A DNA stretch of 64,000 nt from CAYJAZ01 sp964369185 (lineage in GTDB: Bacteria > Desulfobacterota > Desulfovibrionia > Desulfovibrionales > Desulfovibrionaceae), in NCBI GenBank assembly GCA_964369185.1, contig CAYJEN010000002.1, positions 31,248 to 95,247 on the forward strand, written 5' to 3'. The notes under the pieces were generated by a model. That model saw nothing but the letters and a program-made list of their open reading frames with translations. It was not told the DNA's origin and did not search any database. The position numbers and the translations under genes are program-made. Below, in pieces: positions 18,859 through 28,531 of this stretch (its first letter is position 1; every line of letters starts with the position of its first letter).

Positions 18859-19788
18859 ATGTCTGTTACGTATAAAGATTATTATGAAGTTTTAAATGTA
18901 ACTCGTAGCTCGACAAAAGATGAGATTGCAAAAGCTTATAAAAAGCTTGCAAGAAAATATCATCCGGATTTAAATCCGAATAATGCTGAAGCAGAAGATA
19001 AATTTAAAGAAATTAATGAAGCTTACGAAGTTCTAAAAGATGACGAAAAAAGAAAACTCTATGATCAATTAGGGCATAATTGGCAACACGGCCAGCAGTT
19101 TCAAAATGGTGCGGGCGGTTATGATTTTTCGCAGTTCGGTAACTTTGGCGGTGGGCAATTCAGCGGAGGCGGAGGAGATTTTTCTGACTTCTTTGAAATG
19201 CTATTTGGTCAAAGAGGTGGACCTCGTGGAGCAGGCGGTCCGGGTGCTGATCCTTTCGGGGGGTTCTCCGGCAGGCAACGCAGAGGGCGTGATATTGAAA
19301 CCGAGGTTACAATCACTTTAGAAGAGGCTGTAAATGGTGGTGAAAAACACTTTACTCTCAATAATAAAACACTAAAAGTAAACCTTCCAAAAGGTGTAAA
19401 AAATGGTGGAAAGCTACGCCTACAAGGACAAGGTTCTGCCGGTTCACCAAATGGTGATTTATACATCATACTTCACTACGCAAAACATCAAAGTTTTGAA
19501 ATTGAAAATGATAACCTTATTTGTGAAGTTGAACTTACTCCAACTCAAGGAATGTTCGGCGCAAAGGTTTTAGTGCCAACTTTAGAGGGCAGTGTAGAAC
19601 TAAATATTCCGGCTGGTTCCAGCAGTGGAAGAAAATTACGCTTGCGTGGTAAAGGTTTAGGCGCACCAAATAAAAGAGGTGATCTTTACGCTAAAATCGT
19701 GATTACTCTACCAAAATTTGATGAATTAAGTGATAAACAAAAAGAATTATGGGAAGAATTACATAAGGAGGAAACAAGTAATGACTGA
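18859..19788 (+). CDS. cbpA: DnaJ-family co-chaperone of the CbpA type
   Basis: A 309-residue J protein. The J domain occupies residues 5-70, with the HPD tripeptide at 35-37 that stimulates DnaK. A Gly/Phe-rich linker follows (about 75-150). Two C-terminal beta-sandwich domains come next (RRGRDIETEVTITLEEAV onward), with no CxxCxGxG zinc repeats. This makes it a class B (CbpA-like) rather than a classical DnaJ. The stop overlaps the next gene, a CbpM-like modulator, as in other CbpA-CbpM pairs. clpB follows further on, so the group links Hsp40, its modulator and a disaggregase. Confidence 0.93.
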   Translation: MSVTYKDYYEVLNVTRSSTKDEIAKAYKKLARKYHPDLNPNNAEAEDKFKEINEAYEVLKDDEKRKLYDQLGHNWQHGQQFQNGAGGYDFSQFGNFGGGQFSGGGGDFSDFFEMLFGQRGGPRGAGGPGADPFGGFSGRQRRGRDIETEVTITLEEAVNGGEKHFTLNNKTLKVNLPKGVKNGGKLRLQGQGSAGSPNGDLYIILHYAKHQSFEIENDNLICEVELTPTQGMFGAKVLVPTLEGSVELNIPAGSSSGRKLRLRGKGLGAPNKRGDLYAKIVITLPKFDELSDKQKELWEELHKEETSND

Positions 19789-20113
19789 TTCAAATAAAGT
19801 GGATATCGACCTCTCACAATCTGATTTTCCTTCAAAATCTCGCTTGATTACCAAAGGTGAATTTCTCTCTCAAACCTCTCTTTCAAGCGAGCGTTTTGAT
19901 GAATTGGTAGAAATGGGGTGGTTGAAAGCTACTCAAAAAACAGAAGAAAGTCTAATGTTTACCTCATCAGATGTATACAAAGTACGCAAACTCGAAAGAA
20001 TTTGTGCTGATTTTGAAATTCAAGCTTTACCAGCTGCAATCATTGTAGACTTGCTCGATAGAGTAGAAACCCTTGAAAGCGAAATTCAAGAGCTAAAATC
20101 TAAGATTAGATAG
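19781..20113 (+). CDS. cbpM: CbpM/MerR-type chaperone modulator
   Basis: The ATG at 19781 is preceded by AAGGAGGAAACAAGTA and overlaps the cbpA stop by 8 bases, giving 110 residues. The pattern of a short winged-helix part (LSSERFDELVEMGWL, SSDVYKVRKLERI) and a C-terminal coiled coil (RVETLESEIQELKSKI) matches CbpM and the MerR-like genes between dnaJ and clpB in Desulfovibrio. CbpM binds the J domain of CbpA and restrains it; a DNA-binding role like that of HspR is an alternative. Confidence 0.82.
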   Translation: MTDSNKVDIDLSQSDFPSKSRLITKGEFLSQTSLSSERFDELVEMGWLKATQKTEESLMFTSSDVYKVRKLERICADFEIQALPAAIIVDLLDRVETLESEIQELKSKIR

Positions 20114-20129
20114 GTTTTTATGAAGTTTT

Positions 20130-20224
20130 CTCGAGAGAAGGAAACCACAACTTTTGAAAAGTGAAGTCTTCTTACGTTGAGTTTTCCCTCTCTCGAGCTT
20201 ACATCTTTCCTTACAAAATTTTTA
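20130..20224 (+). repeat. Hairpin repeat, family 2, copy 3
   Basis: CTCGAGAGA (20130-20138) pairs with TCTCTCGAG (20189-20197), with GGAAAC and GTTTTCC-like inner arms. A CTTTCCTTACAAAATTTTTAA tail follows. This has the same arrangement as the copy at 8791-8876. Here it lies 16 bases after the cbpM stop and may also end that transcript. Confidence 0.55.
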
Positions 20225-20330
20225 ACTATCGGTGCATAAAATCCTCATTTTAGCTATTACAATTCTAAGTGACACCGAAAAAAATTTACTCTAACTACTT
20301 GTTAAGTTTTGAGTGGCATTGAAACACTCC

Positions 20331-20485
20331 CTAGGGTGTGTTTCTAAATTAATTCTTTTGCGTTTTTTCTCCCCAAAAGATGATTTTTTATTCAGTTTAT
20401 GTATGTTTTGATACATTGCACTTCATAAAAAATCACTTTTAGTTGAAAATTCCACAAAATCTCTTAATTTAGGAATACACCCTAG
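20331..20485. mobile_element. 155-bp MITE-like palindromic element, copy A
   Basis: The 22-base ends CTAGGGTGTGTTTCTAAATT.. (20331-20352) and its reverse complement at 20464-20485 match with two mismatches. A 53-base core (20382-20434) is bounded by GATTTTTTAT / ATAAAAAATC inverted repeats. It has no coding capacity. Copy B at 47787-47941 has exactly the same length and ends, but its core is inverted. Short size, terminal repeats and lack of a gene fit a MITE moved in trans by some transposase; which one is unknown. Confidence 0.7.
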
Positions 20486-20768
20486 ACAAAAATTTTCAGC
20501 TTTAACTTATTTTTTTGGTAGAAGCGTTGAATTAATAGAATTTTATTTTGAAATATTTTCTTTGATGTTAAAGTCGTTCACCTTGTAAAGACTTCCAAAA
20601 TACTCAAGAAGATTGTTTTATTTTGACTCTAAAGGAAATAATTTTTTTGTAAAGACACTTTCCTTTTTTGAGCTTGCGAAAAAAAGAAAAGGGGTTTCCA
20701 AAGGGAATCATTCCCTTTGGTTGCCGAAGGCAAAAAAATAAAAAATGACAATAAAGGATAAAATCATT

Positions 20769-23429
20769 ATGGATATGAATAAATTAACAATAAAATCGCA
20801 AGAAGCGCTGGCACAAGCACAGTCTCTCGCATATAAGATGGAGCATCAAGAAGTTGATGTTGAGCATCTAGCATATACACTGGTTGAACAAGAGGAAGGT
20901 CTTGTTGGTAAGATACTAACAAAACTAGGAATTAACCAACAATCATTCCTTTCTGCTTTGAATAATGCACTTGATAAAAGACCAAAGGTGAGAGCTTCTG
21001 TAGAGGATATGAATCAAATTCGTATTTCCGGCAGACTCGCTAAAGTATTGAGTCTTTCTCAAGAGTTAGCAAAACGTCTGAAAGATGAGTATATCAGCGT
21101 AGAGCATGTATTTGCTGAATTAATTTCAAAGAATGTAGGATATGCTCCGGCAGGAAGTATTCAAGATGTGATGAAAGAATTTTCGCTCACACAAGAAAAA
21201 TTCCTTCAAGCAACGGCAGAAATTCGTGGTTCGCATAGAGTGACTTCTGCAAGTCCTGAAGATAGCTTTGAAGCATTGACTAAATACGCTCGTGACCTTG
21301 TGGAAGCGGCTTCTAAAGGTAAGCTTGACCCTGTTATCGGCAGAGAAAATGAAATTCGTCGCACAATACGTATATTATCACGACGTACAAAGAATAATCC
21401 TGTACTCATAGGTGAAGCCGGTGTTGGTAAAACTGCGATTGTAGAAGGTTTAGCTTTCCGTATACTTAACGGCGATGTACCGGAAGGATTGAAAAATAAA
21501 AAGATTTTTTCACTCGATATGGGTTCACTTATTGCAGGCGCAAAATATCGTGGGGAATTTGAGGAAAGACTTAAAGCTGTATTGAAAGAAGTAGAAGATT
21601 CTAATGGTGAAATCATTCTATTTATTGATGAAATTCATTTGATTGTTGGTGCTGGAAAAACCGAAGGTAGTATGGATGCCGGAAATCTTCTAAAACCAAT
21701 GCTTGCCCGTGGGGAATTGCATTGTATAGGAGCAACAACAATTGATGAGTACAGAAAATATATCGAGAAAGATCCGGCACTTGAAAGACGTTTTCAACCT
21801 GTTCTTGTAGAAGAACCAACAACTGAAGATGCAATTTCAATTCTTCGCGGTCTAAAAGAAAAATTTGAAGTACATCATGGGGTTAGAATTTCAGATTCCG
21901 CAATCGTTGAAGCAGTGATTCTTTCGCAACGCTATATTGCGGATAGACAACTCCCCGATAAAGCAATTGACCTTATAGATGAAGCAGCTGCGCTTATCCG
22001 CACAGAAATTGATTCTCTTCCTGCGCAATTAGATGAAGTAAACCGAAAGGTTATGCAACTTGAAATCGAGCGTGAAGCTCTTCGTAAAGAAACTGATGCC
22101 GCATCTAAAGAACGCCTTGAAAAGTTAGAAAATGAACTTTCTGAACTTCGTGTTCAGCAAGCGACATATAAAGCGCAGTGGGAAAGTGAAAAATCTTCAA
22201 TTGATAGAGTTCGTCAAATAAAAACAAATATTGAAGAAGTAAAAAGACAAATTGAAGAGGCTCAACGTGAGTCAAATTATGAAAAAGCTTCTCGTCTACA
22301 ATATGATGATCTTGTAAAACTTGAAAATGCACTTAAAGCGGCTGATGAACTTAGTCAAAATGAGCACAGACTTCTAAAAGAAGAAGTTCGCCCTGATGAC
22401 GTGGCAGGTATAGTTGCACGCTGGACAGGTATACCGGTTACTAGACTTCTTGAAAGTGAAAAAGAAAAACTTCTTTCTCTTCCATACGAACTTCATAAGC
22501 GAGTTGTTGGTCAAGATGAAGCAGTGCAATCAGTTTCTCAGGCAGTTCTCCGCTCACGAGCAGGACTTTCTGACCCGAATAGACCTGTAGGTTCTTTTCT
22601 ATTTTTAGGACCTACCGGCGTTGGTAAAACAGAATTATGTAAGGCACTTGCAGAAGCTTTGTTCGACACTGAAGATAATATGGTTCGCCTTGATATGAGT
22701 GAATATATGGAAAAACATTCCGTATCACGCTTGATAGGAGCGCCTCCGGGATACATAGGATACGATGAAGGCGGTCAACTTACTGAGGCTATCAGACGTC
22801 GCCCGTATTCTGTTATATTATTTGATGAAATTGAGAAAGCTCACCCTGATGTTTTCAACACTCTTCTTCAACTTCTCGACGATGGACGTTTGACAGATTC
22901 TCAAGGTAGAACAGTTGATTTTAGGAATACAATTATCATTTTAACGTCAAATATTGGTTCTCATATTCTTCTTGAGGGAATTGATGAACGTGGCAATCTT
23001 TTTGAAAATGTACGTTCAGATATCATGTCAGAATTACGTAATTACTTCCGTCCGGAATTCCTAAACCGTATTGATGACACGGTTCTCTTCAAACCTCTTC
23101 AAGAATCTCAGATTGAAAAAATTATCGATATTCAGCTTGCGTCACTTCTGAAACGTCTTGAATCCAGACATATAAGTCTTGAAATTACGCATAAAGCAAA
23201 GCAATACATAGCTCAAGCAGCGTATGATCCACTTTTTGGTGCACGTCCACTCAAAAGATATCTACAGCACGAGCTTGAAACTCCGCTTGCAACATATATA
23301 ATCAAAGGTCAAATTAGGGAAAATCAACATGTTATAGTTGAAATGTCTCTAATAGATTCGCCGGATACTGATGCGCCATTACGTTTTGGAGTAAAGTCTG
23401 ACTCAAGAGTTGAATGGCTTAGAGACTAA
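20769..23429 (+). CDS. clpB: ATP-dependent chaperone (disaggregase) ClpB
   Basis: The start at 20769 gives 886 residues beginning MDMNKLTIKSQEALAQAQ. AAGGAT lies upstream at a good distance, whereas the first ATG at 20745 has none. The two-repeat Clp N domain is followed by AAA1 (Walker A GEAGVGKTA), a coiled-coil M domain (about residues 400-520) and AAA2 (Walker A GPTGVGKTE, Walker B VILFDEIEKA). The presence of the M domain separates it from ClpA/ClpC. It dissolves protein aggregates with DnaK and J proteins such as the cbpA product encoded upstream. Confidence 0.97.
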   Translation: MDMNKLTIKSQEALAQAQSLAYKMEHQEVDVEHLAYTLVEQEEGLVGKILTKLGINQQSFLSALNNALDKRPKVRASVEDMNQIRISGRLAKVLSLSQELAKRLKDEYISVEHVFAELISKNVGYAPAGSIQDVMKEFSLTQEKFLQATAEIRGSHRVTSASPEDSFEALTKYARDLVEAASKGKLDPVIGRENEIRRTIRILSRRTKNNPVLIGEAGVGKTAIVEGLAFRILNGDVPEGLKNKKIFSLDMGSLIAGAKYRGEFEERLKAVLKEVEDSNGEIILFIDEIHLIVGAGKTEGSMDAGNLLKPMLARGELHCIGATTIDEYRKYIEKDPALERRFQPVLVEEPTTEDAISILRGLKEKFEVHHGVRISDSAIVEAVILSQRYIADRQLPDKAIDLIDEAAALIRTEIDSLPAQLDEVNRKVMQLEIEREALRKETDAASKERLEKLENELSELRVQQATYKAQWESEKSSIDRVRQIKTNIEEVKRQIEEAQRESNYEKASRLQYDDLVKLENALKAADELSQNEHRLLKEEVRPDDVAGIVARWTGIPVTRLLESEKEKLLSLPYELHKRVVGQDEAVQSVSQAVLRSRAGLSDPNRPVGSFLFLGPTGVGKTELCKALAEALFDTEDNMVRLDMSEYMEKHSVSRLIGAPPGYIGYDEGGQLTEAIRRRPYSVILFDEIEKAHPDVFNTLLQLLDDGRLTDSQGRTVDFRNTIIILTSNIGSHILLEGIDERGNLFENVRSDIMSELRNYFRPEFLNRIDDTVLFKPLQESQIEKIIDIQLASLLKRLESRHISLEITHKAKQYIAQAAYDPLFGARPLKRYLQHELETPLATYIIKGQIRENQHVIVEMSLIDSPDTDAPLRFGVKSDSRVEWLRD

Positions 23430-23450
23430 GAAATAAGAAAAATACATAAA

Positions 23451-23496
23451 AAAGGGGAAGGTTGCATTTTACAGTAAAGTGCAGCCTTCCCCTTTC
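23451..23496. terminator. Bidirectional terminator between clpB and the nitroreductase gene
   Basis: AAAGGGGAAGG..TGCA pairs with TGCA..CCTTCCCCTTT, enclosing a short loop between convergent genes. A on one side and T on the other allow use on both strands. Confidence 0.85.
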
Positions 23497-23532
23497 ATCT
23501 AACTATTTTTAATAATTGTAGTTTGAAAATTT

Positions 23533-24108
23533 CTAAACTCTGGCAAGAATGTTTTGAGAAGCAGAATTTTTTTGTACGTAATGAGTATTATTTTCACGCC
23601 AATAGCCATTTTTACTTGGATCTGCCGGTACTATTTCAATAGTATCATCAGGGTAACCAAAAGCAAGAATTAGGTAAGAATCAAGGTTTGAATCTTCGAT
23701 AATAGGAAAAGAATCAGCTACTTTTACTTTGTTGTAAGCACCAATCATACATGTTCCGATATTTTTTTCGGCTGCAGCAAGTTGAATTGTTTGAGCGATT
23801 ATTCCAATGTCCATAGTTTGAAAAAGTCCTATACTTTTTTGAGAACAAAGAATAATATATGCTGTTGGGTGCATATTTGCAAATTCTTTTCTTGCTTCAT
23901 AGTTTAGCCCGGAAAGATTTATTGCCTCGTCAACAAGTTGAATATTTTCTTCTGTGTTTACAAGGATATATCGAGTAGGCTGTTGATTTCTTGCAGATGG
24001 GCAGTGTGAAGCAATTTCAACAAATTCATTAAGTATTTCATTAGATATTTTTTCTGATGTAAAACGTCTGTATGTGCGAGCTTTTGTAACGAGATCTTTT
24101 AAATCCAT
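23533..24108 (-). CDS. Nitroreductase family protein (FMN-dependent oxidoreductase)
   Basis: A 191-residue protein. The N-terminal FMN-binding signature is seen in RTYRRFTSEKISNEIL and in CPSARNQQPTRYILV. The later segment KNIGTCMIGAYNKVK and the C-terminal AFGYPDD fit the fold. Such enzymes reduce nitro-aromatics, quinones or flavins with NAD(P)H; the physiological substrate is unknown. It follows the amidohydrolase gene on the same strand after about 80 bases. Confidence 0.85.
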   Translation of the reverse strand: MDLKDLVTKARTYRRFTSEKISNEILNEFVEIASHCPSARNQQPTRYILVNTEENIQLVDEAINLSGLNYEARKEFANMHPTAYIILCSQKSIGLFQTMDIGIIAQTIQLAAAEKNIGTCMIGAYNKVKVADSFPIIEDSNLDSYLILAFGYPDDTIEIVPADPSKNGYWRENNTHYVQKNSASQNILARV

Positions 24109-24188
24109 TTGTAATCTCCTTTTAATAGACTTAGTTCTGATTATGTATATTATTTAAACTATTTCAAAAAAATAGGCAAGAGGACTTT

Positions 24189-24983
24189 CTAGATGTTTAA
24201 TAGTTTTTTTGCATTACTTCCTAAAATCATAGATTTTTCTTCATTAGAGAGTTTTGTTTTTTTAAGCGATTCAATTTCTTCATTTGCTTTGCTCCAAGGT
24301 GCATCTGAAGCGAAAAGAATTTTACCTGCACCATGTTTTTCGACTATTTTGAGAAATTGTTCGGTTGTAAAATGACTAAAACCCATGCAAGTATCAAGAT
24401 ATAATGGTTTTCCTGCAAGGTGTTCATAAACTTCGTCCCACTCGCGATAGCCACCAAGATGAGCCACAACAATTTTTTCATTTGGAAAAATATCAGCTAA
24501 GTCTGCAAATTGTTTTGGAGAACTCTTATAAGGCGGCGGCATGCCATCATCTTGACCGGAATGAAACAATAAGACAAGTCCCTTTGAAAGAGCATATTCG
24601 TATGCTTTAAGCATTTTAGAATCAAGAAGATGAAAATCTTGATATTCCGTGTGTAGTTTTATACCTTTTAAGTTGAAATTGACAATGTGGTCGATATCAC
24701 TTTTAAAGTCATCAGTATGAGGATAGAAAGAGCCAAAAGGTATAATTTTAGGCGATTCTATTTTAGCTGCCCATTCATTAAGTGTAAGGGTTTGAGATGG
24801 TTTAGTAACTATGGGTGCAATAACAGAATAATCTATATTCCAAGCTGCCATATTTTGAAGTAAACCATCTACTGTTCCATTATGACAAGCAGTGAGTTTG
24901 CCATCACCTTTTTTTAGAAGTATTGAAATCGCTTTAGGAGCTAAAAAATCAGGAAATACATGGGTATGAAAGTCAATAATCAT
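24189..24983 (-). CDS. Amidohydrolase-family (amidohydrolase_2) metal-dependent hydrolase
   Basis: A 264-residue TIM-barrel protein. The N-terminal DFHTHVFPDFLAPKA has the metal-binding HxH. KGIKLHTEYQDF, VAHLGGYREWDEV and LFASDAPWSKANEEIESL supply the later histidine and aspartate ligands. This matches the ACMSD-like amidohydrolase_2 group (decarboxylases or lactonases). The exact reaction is not known. It starts 2 bases after the panF stop, indicating one operon with yhdT and panF. Confidence 0.82.
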   Translation of the reverse strand: MIIDFHTHVFPDFLAPKAISILLKKGDGKLTACHNGTVDGLLQNMAAWNIDYSVIAPIVTKPSQTLTLNEWAAKIESPKIIPFGSFYPHTDDFKSDIDHIVNFNLKGIKLHTEYQDFHLLDSKMLKAYEYALSKGLVLLFHSGQDDGMPPPYKSSPKQFADLADIFPNEKIVVAHLGGYREWDEVYEHLAGKPLYLDTCMGFSHFTTEQFLKIVEKHGAGKILFASDAPWSKANEEIESLKKTKLSNEEKSMILGSNAKKLLNI

Positions 24984-24985
24984 AA

Positions 24986-26437
24986 TTAGTTATCTTGTTT
25001 AGCTGTAAGAATAACAGCAAGGTAAAAAGTGAATCCCGCAATAAAAAGAGATGGTACAATTGCATTTATCTTATAAGGTAGTACAGGGTTTAGAATGAAA
25101 AAAACGTATGATGTTAAACCACAAATCATAGAAGTTAATGCGCCTTTTGCATTTGCTTTTTTCCAATAAAGTCCGAATATAAAAGGAAATAAGAAAACAG
25201 CTTCAAGTCCGCCAAAAGCGAAAAGGTTAATCCATACAAGTAAGTCAGGTGGATTTAACGCTGCTAAAAATACACAAAGACCAAGCACAATAGTGACAAT
25301 AAATGATGATAAACGTATTTTTTTCTCTTGCATTTGTGCGATATCACCTTTTAATACAAAGTGAATGTACAAATCCTTAATAATGGCTGCTGAAGCGAGT
25401 AATAGCATTGTGTCAACTGTTGACATAATTGCAGCCATAGGACCAGCAATAAATACACCAGCCCAAAAAGGTGAGAAAAGTTCAAGTGTTAGAGTAGGAA
25501 TAATCAAGTCACCACTTTCAAGATTAGGAAATAAAACACGACCAAAAGCTCCGCATAAATGAAGAGCAAGTAAAAGAAAACCTATTACTATAGTTCCTAT
25601 AAGCATAGCTTGCTGTAATGATTTAGTATCTTTAAATGCTAAGCATTTTTGAACTGTCTGCGGCAAACCAAGAACTCCAAGCCCTACAAGTACCCAAAAT
25701 GACATCATCATAGGAATTGGTACGGCATTATCAGGTCCGTAAGGGCTTATTAAACCAGGATTTATTTCTCGTAATGAGATAACAGCATTTTCTACACCAT
25801 TAGTCGACTGTAATACAACAAAAAGTAAGGCGAAGGCGGCAATCATCATTACAATTCCTTGGAGAGTATCAGTGATTGCTACAGCTCTAAAGCCTCCTAT
25901 TGATGTATAAATTATCACAGTTAGCGCAAAAAGCATAAGTCCTACTTCGTAGCTATGGCCGGTGACAGATTGAAAAAGTCGAGCTCCACCAATAAATTGA
26001 GCTAACATAGCTGCCATAAAGAAAATTACTAATGATAACGAAGCAATAAGGACTACCGCTGATGAATTATATCTTTTATATAAGAAATCTGTAAGTGTGA
26101 CGCACTTAAGTTCACGAGTGACTTTTGCAAATCGTGATCCAAGCACTCCAAGAGTAAGAAATGTTGTAGGAACCTGAATCATAGCAAGCAAAACCCAACT
26201 AAGACCAAGAGTATAGGCAACACCGGGGCCTCCTACAAAGGAAGAAGCTGAAGCATAAGAAGCGGTTACAGACATAGCAAGAACAAATCCGCCAAGTGAG
26301 CGACTTCCTAAAAAATATTCTTCCAAAAAGCTAGAGTTGCCGGATAATTGAGCTTGTCTACTTGCTTTACGAGCATAAAAAGCTATCAACAATGAAATAC
26401 ATAGATATATTATAATAGGGAGTAATACGTTATTCAT
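24986..26437 (-). CDS. panF: Sodium/pantothenate symporter
   Basis: A 483-residue member of the sodium:solute symporter family with about 13 hydrophobic helices. EEYFLGSRSLGGFVLAMSVT is the conserved opening of PanF. ASYASASSFVGGPGVAYTLG and GFRAVAITDTLQGIVM are family motifs. It imports pantothenate (vitamin B5) with sodium. The stop of the small yhdT gene overlaps its start by one base, matching the yhdT-panF pair of other proteobacteria. Confidence 0.92.
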   Translation of the reverse strand: MNNVLLPIIIYLCISLLIAFYARKASRQAQLSGNSSFLEEYFLGSRSLGGFVLAMSVTASYASASSFVGGPGVAYTLGLSWVLLAMIQVPTTFLTLGVLGSRFAKVTRELKCVTLTDFLYKRYNSSAVVLIASLSLVIFFMAAMLAQFIGGARLFQSVTGHSYEVGLMLFALTVIIYTSIGGFRAVAITDTLQGIVMMIAAFALLFVVLQSTNGVENAVISLREINPGLISPYGPDNAVPIPMMMSFWVLVGLGVLGLPQTVQKCLAFKDTKSLQQAMLIGTIVIGFLLLALHLCGAFGRVLFPNLESGDLIIPTLTLELFSPFWAGVFIAGPMAAIMSTVDTMLLLASAAIIKDLYIHFVLKGDIAQMQEKKIRLSSFIVTIVLGLCVFLAALNPPDLLVWINLFAFGGLEAVFLFPFIFGLYWKKANAKGALTSMICGLTSYVFFILNPVLPYKINAIVPSLFIAGFTFYLAVILTAKQDN

Positions 26438-26679
26438 TATTTTACTCCTTCATTATTAGAGAATACTTTTCTTATTAAAACGTATACTCCAATACAGCAA
26501 AGTGGATACGCTACAATACATGAAAAGAAAAACCACGCAGGAAAGCCAAAAATTAAAGTATAATTATTCGGGTTGCCACTGCCTAAACCGTAAGCAAATA
26601 GTATAGACCATAAAAAATATACTAAATAGAGCAAAAGAGTAAATTTGGCTTCTCTTTTTGATTGGCTACGTTCGTTCAT
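26437..26679 (-). CDS. yhdT: YhdT family (DUF997) small membrane protein
   Basis: The ATG at 26679 is preceded by AGAGAGGTATTTAC and gives 80 residues. An upstream frame adds 16 residues without support. Two hydrophobic helices (LLLYLVYFLWSILFAYGLG and WFFFSCIVAYPLCCIGVYVL) flank the conserved GFPAWFF motif. The protein is always found beside PanF and is probably an accessory subunit; its function has not been shown. Confidence 0.85.
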   Translation of the reverse strand: MNERSQSKREAKFTLLLYLVYFLWSILFAYGLGSGNPNNYTLIFGFPAWFFFSCIVAYPLCCIGVYVLIRKVFSNNEGVK

Positions 26680-26810
26680 TGTAAATACCTCTCTCTCAGA
26701 ATAACTTTTTTTGTAGTGGAAAATCAATCTTTATTTATTGGTTGTGCACTCAAACAATTTTATTAATATCGCTAACCAGTATATATGTCAAATAATTTTT
26801 TATGGATACT

Positions 26811-28499
26811 TTAAATAGAAAGGCGGTCTATTATAGCTTCAATTCTATGTTTATAGAGATGAGAGGAGAAAATCTCATTTTGTGTGTATTTTTTTAACTT
26901 ATTATAGTAGTTTGGATTTAAAGATAAAACTTTCATTTTCATAATGAGTTCATCGGGAGTTGATACCGAAATTGATTCTTGAAGTTCAGTTGAAAAAATT
27001 TTAAGACCCGCAGTAGGCGCTGAAAATAAAAATCCACCGGCGAGCCAAACGTCAAAATGTCTTTGAGTTAGGGCACTTGGCATAAGCATAGAAGGAATAT
27101 TTAGTGTAAATCTTGCCTTATTATAATAGCTTGGTAAAGTAGTATAGTAGTCTACAGGAGTAAGAATATTTGCCTTATTAAGCAATGTATTCCAACCTTT
27201 ATCCCCAATAATAGTGAGTTGCTCTGAAAGGCGATTTAACCAGTATGTTTTATGAAAGATATCAAGTTCACAAGCGTAATAAGAAATATTTCTAAAATCG
27301 TGTGAACCCCAGAGTTTTATATTTTCATTTTTAGCTAGTTCACTATAGATAGTATGAAAATTTACGCAGCTTTTTGCGTTTTTATTGAGATAAGAATCTA
27401 AAACTTCACATTTTTTTTTCTCAAGAAAATCTTGATTCTTAGATGTAGCATTAAAGAAAGAAGCTTTTCCTGTGAAAGCAGAGTGCCCTACAAAAAGTAG
27501 TTCTAAATTTTCAATATTATCAGTTAGTTTCTCTGATACTTTGATGTTTTTATATCCTGCAAGAGGTAAGTAATATACGTGCTTAGCGCCATTTTCTTTT
27601 AATTGAGAAATAAATGAACTATCAGTAACAAAAAGATAACATTCTTTCCACCAGTCACTTTTGAATGCTGATAATATGTTCCATACATTATCAACAATCC
27701 ATAAAGCCAATGGTATTTTTAAATGTTCTAAAAGAGAAAATATACGGCCATTTGCATCTAAATATCTACCATTTATTGATAAGAAAAAACTTGGCTTTTC
27801 ATTTTGAATAATTTCTTTCACATCATAATATGAATCTTCATTAATTTGTAGGATATTACGAGTTTGTTCACTTATAGTATAAGGGGGGCATTTTAAGCAG
27901 GTGTAATAGTTTTCCTCTAATGCTTCTTGAACTTCTTTGTGCATTAAATCATTTTTAAATGAGGCAAAGAATACTTTTTTTTCAGAATAATTTTTTTTGA
28001 AAGGTAGATTTTTTTCTGAGTTCGGTAACGAGCTTAATATTGATTTTCTAAGCACATCTTCAATTTTTAATAACAAACTATTCCAATATCTTGGGAATAA
28101 TAATAAATTTTGTTTATAAATATAAATGGCTAAATTTGAATAATCTTCTTCATTTTCTAGAAAAGTAAGCATTTGGCTTTCTGTTAGATATTTTGCATTC
28201 TTTATGGATGCAACTTCGATATTAGCTTCACTGCATGCTGTTGAAAATGCAGTATATTCAAAAACGTAAACTTCATCTACTTCATTCAGAAAGTTTAGAG
28301 TATCATCGTGCCCGTTATAGCCAAGCCCTAAGAAAAGAACTTTTTTGGGTTTGTTTTTAACTTGTTCAGTCTTGTTTGAATAAGGTGTAAAGTTGAGAGG
28401 ATTTAGATACATAAATGAAAACAAGCCGCGTGCTAAAGTTTTTTGAACACCTTGCTGATCGAGAATTTTTTTAGCAGTACGGCTTGTATTTGTAATCAT
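26811..28499 (-). CDS. CgeB-like glycosyltransferase family protein
   Basis: A 562-residue protein. The middle part FFLSINGRYLDANGRIFSLL, ALWIVDNVWN and LFVTDSSFISQLKENGAKHVYYLPLA resembles the DUF3880/CgeB Rossmann domain. The C-terminal part has ARFTLNIPSMLMPSALTQRHFDVWLAGGFLFSAPTAGL, the usual end of GT1-type transferases of this group, including the acceptor/donor-site E/D-Hx-like stretch. In Desulfovibrio such genes serve surface or flagellin glycosylation. The first ~200 residues are poorly conserved. Substrate not deducible. Confidence 0.75.
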   Translation of the reverse strand: MITNTSRTAKKILDQQGVQKTLARGLFSFMYLNPLNFTPYSNKTEQVKNKPKKVLFLGLGYNGHDDTLNFLNEVDEVYVFEYTAFSTACSEANIEVASIKNAKYLTESQMLTFLENEEDYSNLAIYIYKQNLLLFPRYWNSLLLKIEDVLRKSILSSLPNSEKNLPFKKNYSEKKVFFASFKNDLMHKEVQEALEENYYTCLKCPPYTISEQTRNILQINEDSYYDVKEIIQNEKPSFFLSINGRYLDANGRIFSLLEHLKIPLALWIVDNVWNILSAFKSDWWKECYLFVTDSSFISQLKENGAKHVYYLPLAGYKNIKVSEKLTDNIENLELLFVGHSAFTGKASFFNATSKNQDFLEKKKCEVLDSYLNKNAKSCVNFHTIYSELAKNENIKLWGSHDFRNISYYACELDIFHKTYWLNRLSEQLTIIGDKGWNTLLNKANILTPVDYYTTLPSYYNKARFTLNIPSMLMPSALTQRHFDVWLAGGFLFSAPTAGLKIFSTELQESISVSTPDELIMKMKVLSLNPNYYNKLKKYTQNEIFSSHLYKHRIEAIIDRLSI

Positions 28500-28531
28500 T
28501 AAGAAAGCCTTAGAATATGGATTTTTATAAA

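Larger units (their letters stand above)
20114..20768. other. Long intergenic region cbpM-clpB with two inserted repeat elements
   Basis: The 655 bases hold a family-2 hairpin (20130-20224), the 155-bp MITE-like element (20331-20485) and, near clpB, a palindrome CCAAAGGG-N7-CCCTTTGG (20698-20720). An open frame extends upstream of clpB only to 20745. clpB is therefore probably transcribed from its own promoter and not from cbpA. No heat-shock promoter was identified with confidence. Confidence 0.6.
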
